Source of the DNA: GCA-2698665 sp047611265
GTDB lineage: Bacteria; Pseudomonadota; Gammaproteobacteria; GCA-002705445; GCA-002716945
Assembly: GCA_047611265.1 (NCBI GenBank)
Contig: JBLFWM010000001.1
Location: 186,001 to 250,000, forward strand
Direction of reading: 5' to 3'
DNA length: 64,000 bases
Position numbers and translations under genes: made by a program. The stretch's first letter is position 1, and each line of letters opens with the position of its first letter. Of this stretch, positions 18,505 through 28,207 are shown piece after piece. A model generated the notes under the pieces. That model worked only from the letters and a program-made list of their open reading frames with translations. It did not search any database and had not been told where the DNA came from.

Positions 18505-19848
18505 ATGATTCAAAAAGTATTAATTGCCAATAGAGGCGAAATAGCGCTACGTATCTTACGAGCTTGCAAAAAGCTAGGTATAAAGACCGTGGCTGTTCAC
18601 TCAACTGTTGATAGACAATTACCTCATGTAAAGATGGCGGACGAGTCAGTGTGCATAGGATCAGCAGACCCTAAAAAAAGTTATCTAAATATACCCTCTA
18701 TTATAAGCGCAGCTGAACTTACTAATGCTGATGCAATACACCCTGGTTATGGGTTCCTATCAGAATCAGCCCAGTTTGCAGAAATTGTTGAGTCAAATAA
18801 ATTTATCTTTATAGGTCCACCAAGCAAGGTTTTAAAAAAAATGGGTGATAAAATTAAAGCAAAGACAGCTATGAAAGGGTTTGGCGTTCCCTGTATACCT
18901 GGCTATGATGGCATTCTTTCTGATGATCCAGCCAAAGTTATTAAATCTGCTGAAAAAATTGGTTTTCCTATAATGTTAAAAGCTATTCATGGTGGTGGTG
19001 GAAGAGGAATGATGATTGTTAATCATCCTAAAGATCTTGCTAATGCAATGAATATTACTAAATCAGAAGCTGAAAATGCATTTGGAAATGGTGATTTATA
19101 TTTTGAAAGATATTTTGATAAACCTAGACATATCGAGATTCAAGTACTCTGTGATAATCATGGAAATGCTATTCACCTTGGAGAGAGAGATTGTTCTCTT
19201 CAAAGAAGAAATCAAAAAGTAATAGAAGAAACTACAGCGGTAAATATTCCCAGAGCAGCAATCAGTAAAATAGGTAAAATATGTACTGATGCATGCAAAC
19301 AACTTGGGTATACCGGAGCAGGGACTTTTGAGTTTCTTTATCAAGACGGCTCCTTTAGTTTCATTGAAATGAATACGAGAATACAAGTTGAACATCCAGT
19401 GAGTGAATTTTTAACAGGTATTGATTTAATCTCTGAGCAAATCTTAGTTGCATCAAATGAGAAATTAAAATTAACCCAGGAAGATGTTACATTTAAAGGA
19501 CATTCTATAGAGTGTAGGATAAATGCAGAAGACCCTGTAACATTCATGCCCTCACCAGGTCATATAAGCTTATTTCATGCACCCGGTGGACCAGGAGTTA
19601 GAGTTGATTCACATATTTATTCTGGATATGATGTGCCGCCTAATTATGATTCCTTGATAGCAAAAATTGTTACACATGCTGAAGATAGAGCGACGGCTAT
19701 CAGGAAAATGTTATTTGCATTAGATGAAACTGTCATAGAAGGCATTAAAACCAATATTGCTTTGCATAAACGTTTATTAACTAGTGATTTTTTTGTGAAT
19801 GGAAACTTTACAATCAATACATTAAATCAGTTTATTAATAAAAATTAG
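18505..19848 (+). CDS. accC: Biotin carboxylase subunit of acetyl-CoA carboxylase
   Basis: ATP-grasp enzyme that carboxylates biotin on AccB. The N-terminal IANRGEIALRILRACKKLG, the glycine-rich ATP loop IHGGGGRGMM (about 160-169), and EMNTRIQVEHPVSE with the catalytic residues are intact. Length 447 is canonical. In Pseudomonas relatives prmA and dusB follow; here the next gene is fis after 109 bases. Confidence 0.98.
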   Translation: MIQKVLIANRGEIALRILRACKKLGIKTVAVHSTVDRQLPHVKMADESVCIGSADPKKSYLNIPSIISAAELTNADAIHPGYGFLSESAQFAEIVESNKFIFIGPPSKVLKKMGDKIKAKTAMKGFGVPCIPGYDGILSDDPAKVIKSAEKIGFPIMLKAIHGGGGRGMMIVNHPKDLANAMNITKSEAENAFGNGDLYFERYFDKPRHIEIQVLCDNHGNAIHLGERDCSLQRRNQKVIEETTAVNIPRAAISKIGKICTDACKQLGYTGAGTFEFLYQDGSFSFIEMNTRIQVEHPVSEFLTGIDLISEQILVASNEKLKLTQEDVTFKGHSIECRINAEDPVTFMPSPGHISLFHAPGGPGVRVDSHIYSGYDVPPNYDSLIAKIVTHAEDRATAIRKMLFALDETVIEGIKTNIALHKRLLTSDFFVNGNFTINTLNQFINKN

Positions 19849-19957
19849 TAATTTTTCTCTTTAACCCTAATCATTAAAATTGTAAGATAATGAAACGTTT
19901 CTTATTAAACTTATCATTGAAGGTTATTCTTTGATATTACAAGGGTATGTATAAATA

Positions 19958-20212
19958 ATGGAAAAAATTAAAAAGACAGCTGTCAGCTCTCTTAGTAAAA
20001 CTATTAAAAACGAAACTCTTGCCTATATCAATAAGATGAATGGTCAGGGTGTTAGTAATCTGCATAACCTATTTATCACAGAAGTTGAAAAATCTCTTAT
20101 ATCTGCAGTTTTATCTCACTTAGGTGGCAATGTAACTAAAACTGCTACTTACCTGGGAATTAACAGAGGGACATTGATAAAAAGAATTAAAGATTACGGT
20201 ATAAGCATATAA
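19958..20212 (+). CDS. fis: DNA-binding protein Fis
   Basis: Nucleoid-associated dimeric DNA-bending protein. The 84-residue product has the C-terminal helix-turn-helix GNVTKTATYLGINRGTLIKRIKDYGI that defines Fis. The N-terminal beta-hairpin region is divergent. It is followed immediately by purH, the ATG of purH adjoining the fis stop, so they are cotranscribed. A palindrome GAAACGTTTC at 19892-19901 lies upstream. In related bacteria fis is preceded by dusB, absent here. Confidence 0.93.
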   Translation: MEKIKKTAVSSLSKTIKNETLAYINKMNGQGVSNLHNLFITEVEKSLISAVLSHLGGNVTKTATYLGINRGTLIKRIKDYGISI

Positions 20213-21772
20213 ATGAAACAAGATGAAAAGAAATTTGCACTTATAAGCGTTTCTGATAAAACTGGCATTGATAAATTTGCTAAATCACTAATTAAAAATA
20301 ACTATATAATTCTTTCGACTGGCGGTACTGCGAAATTCTTATCATCCAAAAAAATAGCTAATGTATCTATATCTGAATTTACTAAATTTGAAGAAATCCT
20401 TGAAGGAAGAGTCAAAACATTACATCCAATTATCCATGCTGGCATACTAGCTAAAGACAAAAAATCAATAGACTCATTAAAAAATTCACATTATTCGCTC
20501 ATCGATATAGTGGTAGTTAATCTCTATCCTTTTGAGTCAACAATATCAAAAGCTAATTGTAAGTATGATGATGCAATTGAAAATATAGATATTGGAGGGC
20601 CTACGATGTTAAGGGCAGCAGCTAAAAATCATGGAAGAGTGACTGTTATTACGGAACCTAAGGACTATGAAGCTATAATCAAGGAAATCAATGATAATAA
20701 TCAAACATGCATTAATACAAGACGTAAACTAGCTATTAAAGTATTCCAAAAGATTTCAGAATATGACTCAATGATTCATCATTATTTAATGAGTCATGAG
20801 AGTACCGAAGAATTAACTCTTCCATCAAAAATTAATATTACATTAGAAAAGATTAGTAACCTAAGATATGGAGAAAATCCGCACCAAAATGCTAGCCTTT
20901 ATAATATAAAATACCCTAAGGTAGAGGGTTTTAATTTTAAACAATTAGCTGGAAAAGGCTTGTCTTACAATAATTTAGTTGATACAGAGAGCGCGCTTTC
21001 TTGCGTTCAACAATTTAAAAACCCCTCATGCGTTATAGTTAAACATGCAAACCCTTGTGGCGTAGCAGAATGCACCAGCCTTATGGCTGCTTACAATAAT
21101 GCCTATACAACAGATCCTATCTCAGCTTTTGGAGGAATCATTGCTTTTAATAAAAATGTAGATGAAAAGATTCTTAAAAAAATTATCAATCAACAGTTTG
21201 TGGAAGTTATAGTTGCCCCTAATTATAGTAAAAAATGCTTAGAAGTCATTAAATCTAAACCAAATATTAGACTGTTAAAGGTAGTAAAATCTAATAAAGA
21301 TACTGCTAGGCTAGAGTTTAAATCATTGCAGAGTAAATTTTTAATTCAAGAAAGTGATACTAAAAAAGTAACGTCTAAAAACTTAAAAACTGTAACAATA
21401 AAGAAACCATCGAAAAGAGAGGTAGATGATTTATTGTTTGCATTTAAAGTTGCAAGATATGTAAAATCAAATGCAATTGTTTTTGTTAAAAATAAGAAGA
21501 CTCTTGGAATAGGTGCCGGGCAAATGAGCAGAATTGATTCTACTAATATAGCTAAAACAAAGGCTAAAAAACATGGCTTGTCTCTTAAAGGATGCGTAAT
21601 GGCATCAGAAGCTTTTTTTCCATTTAGAGACAATATAGATTTAGCTAAAAAAATTGGCGTCTCCAGCATTATTCAACCAGGTGGTTCTATAAAAGATAAG
21701 GAAATAATATCTATAGCTGATAAACATGGTATATCAATGGTTCTTAGCGGCGTGAGAGTATTTAAACATTAG
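20213..21772 (+). CDS. purH: Bifunctional AICAR transformylase / IMP cyclohydrolase
   Basis: Last two steps of IMP synthesis. The N-terminal IMP cyclohydrolase domain starts with FALISVSDKTGIDKFAKSL and STGGTAKFL; the C-terminal transformylase domain has LRYGENPHQNA, the VKHANPCGVA loop and AFFPFRDNID. Length 519 is normal. It lies between fis and purD with a 0- and 3-base spacing, the order seen in pseudomonads. Confidence 0.97.
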   Translation: MKQDEKKFALISVSDKTGIDKFAKSLIKNNYIILSTGGTAKFLSSKKIANVSISEFTKFEEILEGRVKTLHPIIHAGILAKDKKSIDSLKNSHYSLIDIVVVNLYPFESTISKANCKYDDAIENIDIGGPTMLRAAAKNHGRVTVITEPKDYEAIIKEINDNNQTCINTRRKLAIKVFQKISEYDSMIHHYLMSHESTEELTLPSKINITLEKISNLRYGENPHQNASLYNIKYPKVEGFNFKQLAGKGLSYNNLVDTESALSCVQQFKNPSCVIVKHANPCGVAECTSLMAAYNNAYTTDPISAFGGIIAFNKNVDEKILKKIINQQFVEVIVAPNYSKKCLEVIKSKPNIRLLKVVKSNKDTARLEFKSLQSKFLIQESDTKKVTSKNLKTVTIKKPSKREVDDLLFAFKVARYVKSNAIVFVKNKKTLGIGAGQMSRIDSTNIAKTKAKKHGLSLKGCVMASEAFFPFRDNIDLAKKIGVSSIIQPGGSIKDKEIISIADKHGISMVLSGVRVFKH

Positions 21773-21775
21773 AAG

Positions 21776-23119
21776 ATGAAACAAAATATACTAGTTATAG
21801 GGCAAGGTGGCCGAGAACATGCTATTGCATGGAAACTTTCTAGGTCTCCACAAGTTCAAAAAGTTTTTGTTTGCCCTGGTAACGGTGGCACAGCATTAGA
21901 AAAAAATATAGAAAATATTGATATTGATATTTCAGATACTAACGCTCTTATTGATTTTGTTAAGAAAAATAATATCTTACTAACAGTGGTTGGACCTGAA
22001 GACCCTCTAGTAGAAGGTATTATTAATAAGTTTTCTGAGCATGGGTTAAAAGCTTTTGGGCCAACAAAAGAACATGCAATTTTAGAAGGATCAAAAGTTT
22101 TCTCGAAAGATTTTATGAGAAAATATGATATACCAACAGCTGGCTATCAAATGTTTTCAAACAAAGATGAAGCTAAGTTGTATATAGATAATAAGAAACA
22201 TCCAATTGTAATAAAAGCTGATGGCTTGGCTGCAGGGAAAGGTGTTATTGTTTCCTCGTCAGTAGAAGAATCATATAGAGCTATAGATAAATTATTAAGC
22301 ACCGAATATTCAGACTTTATTGTAATAGAAGAATTCCTCAGTGGACAAGAATTATCAGCAATCTATATATGTAATGATAAAGGATCTCATTACGAGATAG
22401 GGCTTCCATGGACAAAAGACTATAAATCACGTGATGAACATAATTCTGGGCCAAATACAGGTGGAATGGGCGCTGTAAGCCATCCTTTAAGCTATAAACA
22501 TAAGAATGAAATCTATAAGTTATACCTAGATATTGAAAAGATTCTGGCTAAAACAATAAATGGAATCAATGACTATAATAAAAAATCCAATACGAAATAT
22601 TTAGGCTTTCTTTATATAGGACTAATGATAGATAGTGCTAATAAAATAAAGGTTCTAGAATATAATTGTCGAATGGGTGATCCTGAAACACAAAATCTAA
22701 TGATTACCCTTGAAAATAAAAATATAGATCTTTTAGAGATGATTATTAATAATCCTGCAACTGATATACGGGATTTAAATATTGTAGACCTTGACCATAA
22801 AAATAATGAATACTGTTGCACTATAGTTTTAGCATCAAAAGGATATCCTAATTCATATGAAAAGGGTTTTTATATAGATACTAGTAGTGTCAAAGAAAAT
22901 CTAAAAGTTAAAATATTTCATGCTGGAACAATATTAGATGATAATAAAATATGCGTAACAGGCGGTAGAATTCTTACTGTAAATGCTTTTTCTGAAGATA
23001 AGGAAAAGGCTATAAGTATAGCGTATGAAAATATTAAGAATATTAGAGTCTTTGAAGATAAAGATATGAACATTGAAAATAATGACTTAGTATTCTTCAG
23101 GGAAGATATAGGAAATTAA
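21776..23119 (+). CDS. purD: Phosphoribosylamine-glycine ligase
   Basis: ATP-grasp enzyme making glycinamide ribonucleotide in purine synthesis. It has VIGQGGREHAIAWKL at the N-terminus, KADGLAAGKGV, GPNTGGMGAVSHP and EYNCRMGDPETQ. Length 447 is slightly longer than the usual 425-430, mainly from lysine/asparagine-rich loops. The stop codon (23117-23119) directly abuts the stop codon of convergent rho with no base between. Confidence 0.97.
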   Translation: MKQNILVIGQGGREHAIAWKLSRSPQVQKVFVCPGNGGTALEKNIENIDIDISDTNALIDFVKKNNILLTVVGPEDPLVEGIINKFSEHGLKAFGPTKEHAILEGSKVFSKDFMRKYDIPTAGYQMFSNKDEAKLYIDNKKHPIVIKADGLAAGKGVIVSSSVEESYRAIDKLLSTEYSDFIVIEEFLSGQELSAIYICNDKGSHYEIGLPWTKDYKSRDEHNSGPNTGGMGAVSHPLSYKHKNEIYKLYLDIEKILAKTINGINDYNKKSNTKYLGFLYIGLMIDSANKIKVLEYNCRMGDPETQNLMITLENKNIDLLEMIINNPATDIRDLNIVDLDHKNNEYCCTIVLASKGYPNSYEKGFYIDTSSVKENLKVKIFHAGTILDDNKICVTGGRILTVNAFSEDKEKAISIAYENIKNIRVFEDKDMNIENNDLVFFREDIGN

Positions 23120-24376
23120 TTACCTCTTCATGGAATCAAAGAATTCAGAATTAGTTTTAGTTGACTGTAATTTATTCAACATAAACTCCATAGCATCTAA
23201 CTCATCCATAGAGTGAAGAACTTTTCTTAAAATCCATATTTTCTGTAATTCATCTGGCGTAGTTAATAACTCTTCTCTTCTAGTTCCGGAGCGATTAATA
23301 TTGATAGCGGGGTATATTCTTTTTTCAGCTATGCGCCTATCAAGATGTACTTCCATGTTACCTGTTCCCTTGAACTCTTCATATATAACCTCGTCCATCT
23401 TTGATCCTGTATCAACAAGAGCCGTAGCTAAGATTGTTAAACTTCCACCCTCTTCAATATTTCTAGCTGCACCAAAAAATCTCTTTGGCTTAGTTAGTGA
23501 ATTTGCATCAACACCACCCGATAGTACTTTACCAGACGATGGAGCAATTGTGTTGTAAGCCCTAGCAAGCCTTGTAATAGAATCAAGGAGTATAATCACA
23601 TCTTTTTTGTGTTCAACCAGACGTTTAGCTTTCTCGATAACCATTTCTGCTACCTGAACATGTCTATGAGCTGGTTCATCAAAAGTACTTGCAACAACTT
23701 CTCCTCTAACCATGCGTGACATTTCAGTTACTTCCTCAGGTCTTTCATCAATTAATAAAACTATTAGAATAGAATCAGGGTTATTGGCAATCAAACTTTG
23801 TGCTATCTGTTGAAGCATAATAGTTTTACCAGCTTTAGGTGGAGAGATGATTAAACCTCTTTGACCTTTACCAATAGGTGCGGCAATATCAACCAAACGC
23901 CCAGATATATCTTCTCTGCTACCATTACCACATTCAAGCCTTAGTCTTTCATTCGCATGCAAAGGTGTTAGATTTTCAAATAAAATCTTATGTTTAGAAT
24001 TCTCTGTAGAATCAAAATTTACGTTATCAACTTTAAGTAATGCAAAATATCTTTCGCCTTCTTTAGGTGGTCTAATTTTTCCCTCAACGGTATCGCCTGT
24101 ACGTAATGAAAATTTACGAATTTGACTAGGTGAAACATAAATGTCATCAGGTCCTGCTAAATATGAGCTACTAGCATTTCTTAAAAAACCAAAACCATCC
24201 TGTAATATTTCTAGAACTCCACCGGCAGATATATCTTCTCCACTAGATGAGTGGCTTTTTAAAATAGTAAAAATGACATCTTGTTTTCTAAGCCTGCCGA
24301 CATTCTCAGCGCCCATTTTTTCAGCCATAGATACAAGCTCTTGTATTGGTTTTTCTTTTAGTTCAGTTAGGTTCAT
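23120..24376 (-). CDS. rho: Transcription termination factor Rho
   Basis: Hexameric RNA helicase that terminates transcription. The protein starts MNLTELKEKPIQELVSMAE, has the OSB-fold RNA-binding region (GFGFLR... about 60-110), the Walker A ISPPKAGKT (about 176-184), the Walker B LLDSITRLARAYN, the Q-loop GGVDAN and the R-loop. Length 418 is canonical. It follows trxA on the same strand, a widespread pairing. With so few visible intrinsic terminators in this window, Rho may carry much of the termination load; that is inference. Confidence 0.99.
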   Translation of the reverse strand: MNLTELKEKPIQELVSMAEKMGAENVGRLRKQDVIFTILKSHSSSGEDISAGGVLEILQDGFGFLRNASSSYLAGPDDIYVSPSQIRKFSLRTGDTVEGKIRPPKEGERYFALLKVDNVNFDSTENSKHKILFENLTPLHANERLRLECGNGSREDISGRLVDIAAPIGKGQRGLIISPPKAGKTIMLQQIAQSLIANNPDSILIVLLIDERPEEVTEMSRMVRGEVVASTFDEPAHRHVQVAEMVIEKAKRLVEHKKDVIILLDSITRLARAYNTIAPSSGKVLSGGVDANSLTKPKRFFGAARNIEEGGSLTILATALVDTGSKMDEVIYEEFKGTGNMEVHLDRRIAEKRIYPAININRSGTRREELLTTPDELQKIWILRKVLHSMDELDAMEFMLNKLQSTKTNSEFFDSMKR

Positions 24377-24453
24377 ATTATTTTAATTGGTTTGTTAAAA
24401 TTGATTGTTTTGAAAATACTTATTTTATACTTTATAGATCTATATTTAATGAG

Positions 24454-24777
24454 TTATAGATTCTCATTTAAAAAATTTGTTAACTCCGATTTAGTTAAAA
24501 CTCCTACAGATGTAGCAGCCAACTCTCCACTCTTAAAAATCATTATTGTAGGTATACCCCTAATTCCATATTTTGGAGCAGTAGCGGGATTTGCGTCAAT
24601 ATCAAGTTTAGTAAATTTTACTTTACCATCAAATTCAGGGGCAACATCATCTACGATTGGCCCTAATACTTTACATGGTCCACACCACTCTGCCCAAAAA
24701 TCTATCAAGACTGGTATTTCTGATTTTAAAACTTCAGTTTCAAAATTATCATCTGTAATGTTAAGTACTGAACTCAT
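24454..24777 (-). CDS. trxA: Thioredoxin
   Basis: Small thiol-disulfide oxidoreductase. The active site WCGPC is at residues 31-35 in the classical FWAEWCGPCK context, and the cis-proline segment GIRGIPTIMIFKSGE is intact. Length 107 is standard. It donates electrons to many targets, including DsbD encoded at 15.8 kb. rho lies 77 bases downstream; a 12-base palindrome TATAGATCTATA (24433-24444) is in between. Confidence 0.97.
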   Translation of the reverse strand: MSSVLNITDDNFETEVLKSEIPVLIDFWAEWCGPCKVLGPIVDDVAPEFDGKVKFTKLDIDANPATAPKYGIRGIPTIMIFKSGELAATSVGVLTKSELTNFLNENL

Positions 24778-24868
24778 TATAAATCTTCCTCTAAATTTTA
24801 TTTATGCTTTGAATTGAGTTTTGATTTGTCTACGAATAGTAATATCTTAGTCTGTTTCATTAATAAGT

Positions 24869-24886
24869 CAAGCTTTATTAAGCTTG
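24869..24886 (-). terminator. Hairpin after the apr gene string
   Basis: A 7-base-pair stem CAAGCTT / AAGCTTG with a TATT loop lies immediately after the stop codon of the phosphodiesterase gene, the last gene of the aprM-aprB-aprA string. It is not followed by a clean U tract, so it may be a weak terminator or a 3' stabilising hairpin. Confidence 0.4.
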
Positions 24887-25393
24887 CTAACTAGGGTTAA
24901 ATTTTTTTAATTCTAAAGTAAATCCATCGCAACTATTTGAAAGTATAATGCAAGATGCGCCACCTTGCGTTCTTGTTTTTCCAGCTGCACCAGGATTGAT
25001 AATATACGGTTTTTTAGTCATGTCTAAAGTATGGTGATGCGTGTGACCATAGATAACAACTAACGCGTTAGGATAGGACTCTCTTAAGGAATCATGATAA
25101 TTTGGATAATGTTTATGCCCATGAGTTACTACAATATCGCCAATAGATGTGGTTATGACTTCTACATCATTTAATTCGTCATAATCATCATTATTCCCAT
25201 TTACCGCATATAATTCTTTTGATGTAAGTTTAATATTCTCAAGTATTTTATAATCTAAAATATCACCTGCATGAATAACATAATCACTTTTATTTATAAG
25301 GTTATATATTAAAGAATTTAAATTAGAATGCGTATCAGAAAGTATTATTATTCTAAAAAGATTATCTTTTATTATATGTGAGTTTGATTTCAT
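24887..25393 (-). CDS. YfcE/MJ0936-type metallophosphoesterase
   Basis: Small calcineurin-like phosphodiesterase with the five metal-binding motifs in order: SDTHSN (19-24), HAGD (41-44), GNNDDYDE, THGHKHY and YGHTHHH. Length 168 is typical of YfcE-like proteins, which hydrolyse phosphodiesters in vitro but whose natural substrates are mostly unknown. It is the last gene in line behind aprA and the 116-residue gene, with a 38-base gap. A specific role in sulfur metabolism is not shown. Confidence 0.82.
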   Translation of the reverse strand: MKSNSHIIKDNLFRIIILSDTHSNLNSLIYNLINKSDYVIHAGDILDYKILENIKLTSKELYAVNGNNDDYDELNDVEVITTSIGDIVVTHGHKHYPNYHDSLRESYPNALVVIYGHTHHHTLDMTKKPYIINPGAAGKTRTQGGASCIILSNSCDGFTLELKKFNPS

Positions 25394-25431
25394 TTCAATT
25401 TATGTAGTTAATTTAATCTTAAATTAAGATA

Positions 25432-25782
25432 CTAAAATATAGTTGCGCCAAAGACCTTAATAGATTCATCTTCAACTCCTAGCACTAGTCTGCCAAGATA
25501 TTCACCCTCTACTTCCGAGCTTGTTTGTTTAAACAAAACAGTGACATGTTCATTACGTCTCAGGCAACCAAAAAATTTTCTTTCCATAGATAGGCTTGTA
25601 AGCATTTTATTAGCGGCCCACTGTTTACCTATCTCAACTTCATTTGCTCCAAAAAGCATTTCTTTGGAGAAATGTTTTGTGAAACCACCATAATCTTTTT
25701 TATTAGATGATTCCACAAGTCCATTCCATATCGGATTAGCAATCTTTAAGATTTCTTCATCCGTCATTTCAACTAGATTCAT
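25432..25782 (-). CDS. Uncharacterised 116-residue protein downstream of aprA
   Basis: I do not recognise this gene firmly. It is a soluble, acidic protein with no signal peptide or membrane segment. The pattern of two N-terminal helices (EEILKIANPIWNGLVESSNKKDYGGFTKHF) followed by four or five alternating strands (VTVLFKQTS..., GEYLGRLVLGVED, IKVFGATIF) resembles the NTF2/SnoaL-like cone fold; that is inference. It lies 34 bases after aprA on the same strand and is likely cotranscribed with it, so a link to APS reductase is possible but unproven. Confidence 0.7.
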   Translation of the reverse strand: MNLVEMTDEEILKIANPIWNGLVESSNKKDYGGFTKHFSKEMLFGANEVEIGKQWAANKMLTSLSMERKFFGCLRRNEHVTVLFKQTSSEVEGEYLGRLVLGVEDESIKVFGATIF

Positions 25783-25816
25783 ACGTTAACTCTTATGTTA
25801 AATAATATAAAATTAT

Positions 25817-27685
25817 TTATGCTTTTTTCTCATCATCAACTTCTTCGTCAATAAGATGATAAAGCGGAGCTTTTTCTAGTTCAAACTTACCAGTTTTTGG
25901 ATCACGTCTTGAAACAGTCAAACAATGCCAATTCTCATCATCTAATTTTAAGAAGTCGCCTCTATAGTAATATCCAGGCCAACGTGTTTCTTCACGGAAT
26001 ATTGTATGCTCAGCAACACATTGTGAAACTAATGCACGATGCTTTAATTCCCATGCTCTCATTAATTGATGTAAATCTTCAGCGCCAACATGCTCTAAAT
26101 CTTCTTCTAATATTCCAAGAAGCTCTATTCCACGTTTTAAACCAACTTCATTAGTCATATAGTTAGTACCAATACCACCAACATATTCATCCATTATTTT
26201 TTGCAGTCTTTGTAGACCTTGGATTGGTAATATGTAGCTTGGAGACACTGTACCAGCTGTTATTTCGTTACGCCCAACAGTATAGTTTTCAAGAGGTTTA
26301 TATATAACTTCTTTTAATTTTTCACATTGACCATCTGTGACAGATATACCGTCAGCACGACCATCATTAATATATTGCACAGCTGCTTTAGCGCACAATC
26401 TACCTTCTGTAAACGAACCAGATGAGAATGCATGAGCTGTTCCACCGGCAGCATCACCTGCTGCAAATAAACCGTCAATAGTCATCATCCTGTTATAACC
26501 CCAGAAATATTCTGGTATGCCACCAGACACATCTTCTGGTCCACTGACCCAAGCGCCTGAACATGTTGCATGAGAACCCATTACATATGGTTCTGATGTA
26601 GTTAATTCTGGATTTTGGTATTTAGGATCTATATCTTGAGATGCCCAAACAACTGCTTGACCAACAGTCATTCCTAAAAAGTTTTCCCACCCAATAGTTT
26701 CTAAATGTGGGTCTTGGAATGCTTCCATTGTGACCATATAAATTGGGCCTCTACCGGCCATTGTTTCTTGAATAAATGCATGATTACGTAAGCATGTTGG
26801 TGTTGGCACATGATCAATATACTCTCCCACCATTTCTTTTGTTTGGTCATACCATGTTTTTTCATAGTTATCACCATTTGCATTTTGAGTGTATGTTTTT
26901 AGATGTAAGAAGTATGCTCCTACTGGACCATATCCATCTTTAAATCTAGTTAGTACAATACGGTTTTCCATTTGTGTCATTTTTGCACCGACCGCTATTG
27001 GTAATGCATATGCTGAACCGTTACTCCATGGCGCATACCATGTACGACCCATACCTTCACCAACTGAACGTGGTTTGAAAATGTGTGATGCTCCACCAGC
27101 TGCACATATTACTGCTTTAGCGCGGAATACATAATGATCACCAGTACGCATATTAAAACCTGTGGCACCACCGATTCTATTATCATGACCCTCATCCATT
27201 AAAAGATGAGTAATCATTACACGGTTGTAAATTTTATCTGCAGACTTTTTAGCAGCTTCAGCCACTATAGGTTTGTAGCTCTCACCATGAATCATGATTT
27301 GCCATTTACCTTCTCTTTGATATTGACCTGTTTTTTCGTTACGCATAAGTGGTAAACCCCACTCTTCAAACATATGTACGCATGAGTCTACATGACGTGC
27401 CATATCGTACGCTAAGTCTTCACGGACCATTCCCATTAAATCATTACGAGCATATCTAACATGATCTTCTGGCTGATTTTCATCCCATTGCATACCCATA
27501 TAGCAGTTAATAGCATAAAGACCTTGAGCAACAGCTCCACTTCTATCTATATTTGCTTTTTCTGCACAGATAATTTTCATATCACGGCCCCAGTATCTTG
27601 ATTCAAATGTAGCACCTGTGCCAGCCATACCGCCGCCAACAACTAAAATATCGCAATCTTCGTAATGTGTTTTAAATTTAGCCAT
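25817..27685 (-). CDS. aprA: Adenylylsulfate reductase, alpha subunit
   Basis: FAD-containing catalytic subunit of dissimilatory APS reductase, here expected to run in reverse, joining sulfite and AMP to APS. The N-terminal dinucleotide fold ILVVGGGMAGTGATFESRYWG (residues about 13-33), CAAGGASHIFKPRSVGEG and the late FAD motif GLFAAGDAAGGTAHAFSSGSF are clear. Length 622 is typical of sulfur-oxidiser AprA. It overlaps the aprB stop by one base. Cytoplasmic, bound to the membrane through AprM. Confidence 0.98.
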   Translation of the reverse strand: MAKFKTHYEDCDILVVGGGMAGTGATFESRYWGRDMKIICAEKANIDRSGAVAQGLYAINCYMGMQWDENQPEDHVRYARNDLMGMVREDLAYDMARHVDSCVHMFEEWGLPLMRNEKTGQYQREGKWQIMIHGESYKPIVAEAAKKSADKIYNRVMITHLLMDEGHDNRIGGATGFNMRTGDHYVFRAKAVICAAGGASHIFKPRSVGEGMGRTWYAPWSNGSAYALPIAVGAKMTQMENRIVLTRFKDGYGPVGAYFLHLKTYTQNANGDNYEKTWYDQTKEMVGEYIDHVPTPTCLRNHAFIQETMAGRGPIYMVTMEAFQDPHLETIGWENFLGMTVGQAVVWASQDIDPKYQNPELTTSEPYVMGSHATCSGAWVSGPEDVSGGIPEYFWGYNRMMTIDGLFAAGDAAGGTAHAFSSGSFTEGRLCAKAAVQYINDGRADGISVTDGQCEKLKEVIYKPLENYTVGRNEITAGTVSPSYILPIQGLQRLQKIMDEYVGGIGTNYMTNEVGLKRGIELLGILEEDLEHVGAEDLHQLMRAWELKHRALVSQCVAEHTIFREETRWPGYYYRGDFLKLDDENWHCLTVSRRDPKTGKFELEKAPLYHLIDEEVDDEKKA

Positions 27686-28176
27686 TAGTAGTACACTCCT
27701 TGTTTTAATTTACCAACTTTTGCCATTAAAGGGACACCTGTATCTGATACTGGAACTTTTCCAGTTTTCAAATAAGTTGGTTCGCCATATAGTCGATTAT
27801 TATCATGCGCATCTTTATTAGGTACGTCTTTCTCAGCTAATTTAGGAATAAATTTTCCCCATGGTTTAGTAGTAATTGGTGAAACAAAGCTTTTCATGTG
27901 CCCATTTCTAAACTTAATCTTCCAGCTAATAACTCCTTTCTCTTCTTCACGAAGAACACGGACCTTATGGCCCATTGGAGCAAAGTCTGCATATCCACGA
28001 ACATCAATAGCGTTCTGTGGGCATGCTTTTACGCAAGAGTAACACTCCCAGCAAAAGTTAGGTTCAATATTTACTGCGCGTCTAATAAGTTTATCAATGT
28101 GCATGATATCTGATGGGCAAATATCTACACAATGTCCACATCCATCGCATCTGGTCATATATACAAAAGTTGACAT
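27685..28176 (-). CDS. aprB: Adenylylsulfate reductase, beta subunit
   Basis: Electron-transfer subunit with two [4Fe-4S] clusters. The eight cysteine ligands are visible as CxxCxxCxxxC at C10, C13, C16, C20 and again at C42, C45, C48, C52. Length 163 is normal, including the C-terminal tail that wraps around AprA. A strong GGAGAG sits 6 bases ahead of the ATG. It lies between aprM and aprA and hands electrons from AprA towards the membrane. Confidence 0.98.
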   Translation of the reverse strand: MSTFVYMTRCDGCGHCVDICPSDIMHIDKLIRRAVNIEPNFCWECYSCVKACPQNAIDVRGYADFAPMGHKVRVLREEEKGVISWKIKFRNGHMKSFVSPITTKPWGKFIPKLAEKDVPNKDAHDNNRLYGEPTYLKTGKVPVSDTGVPLMAKVGKLKQGVYY

Positions 28177-28207
28177 AATTTTCTCTCCGTTAATCTATTT
28201 TAAATTC

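Noticed and set aside
24433..24468. 12-base palindrome TATAGATCTATA and a 6-bp hairpin around the trxA stop
   Set aside because: Both are short and AT-rich, with no U tract or clear promoter relation. I do not call a terminator or operator here.
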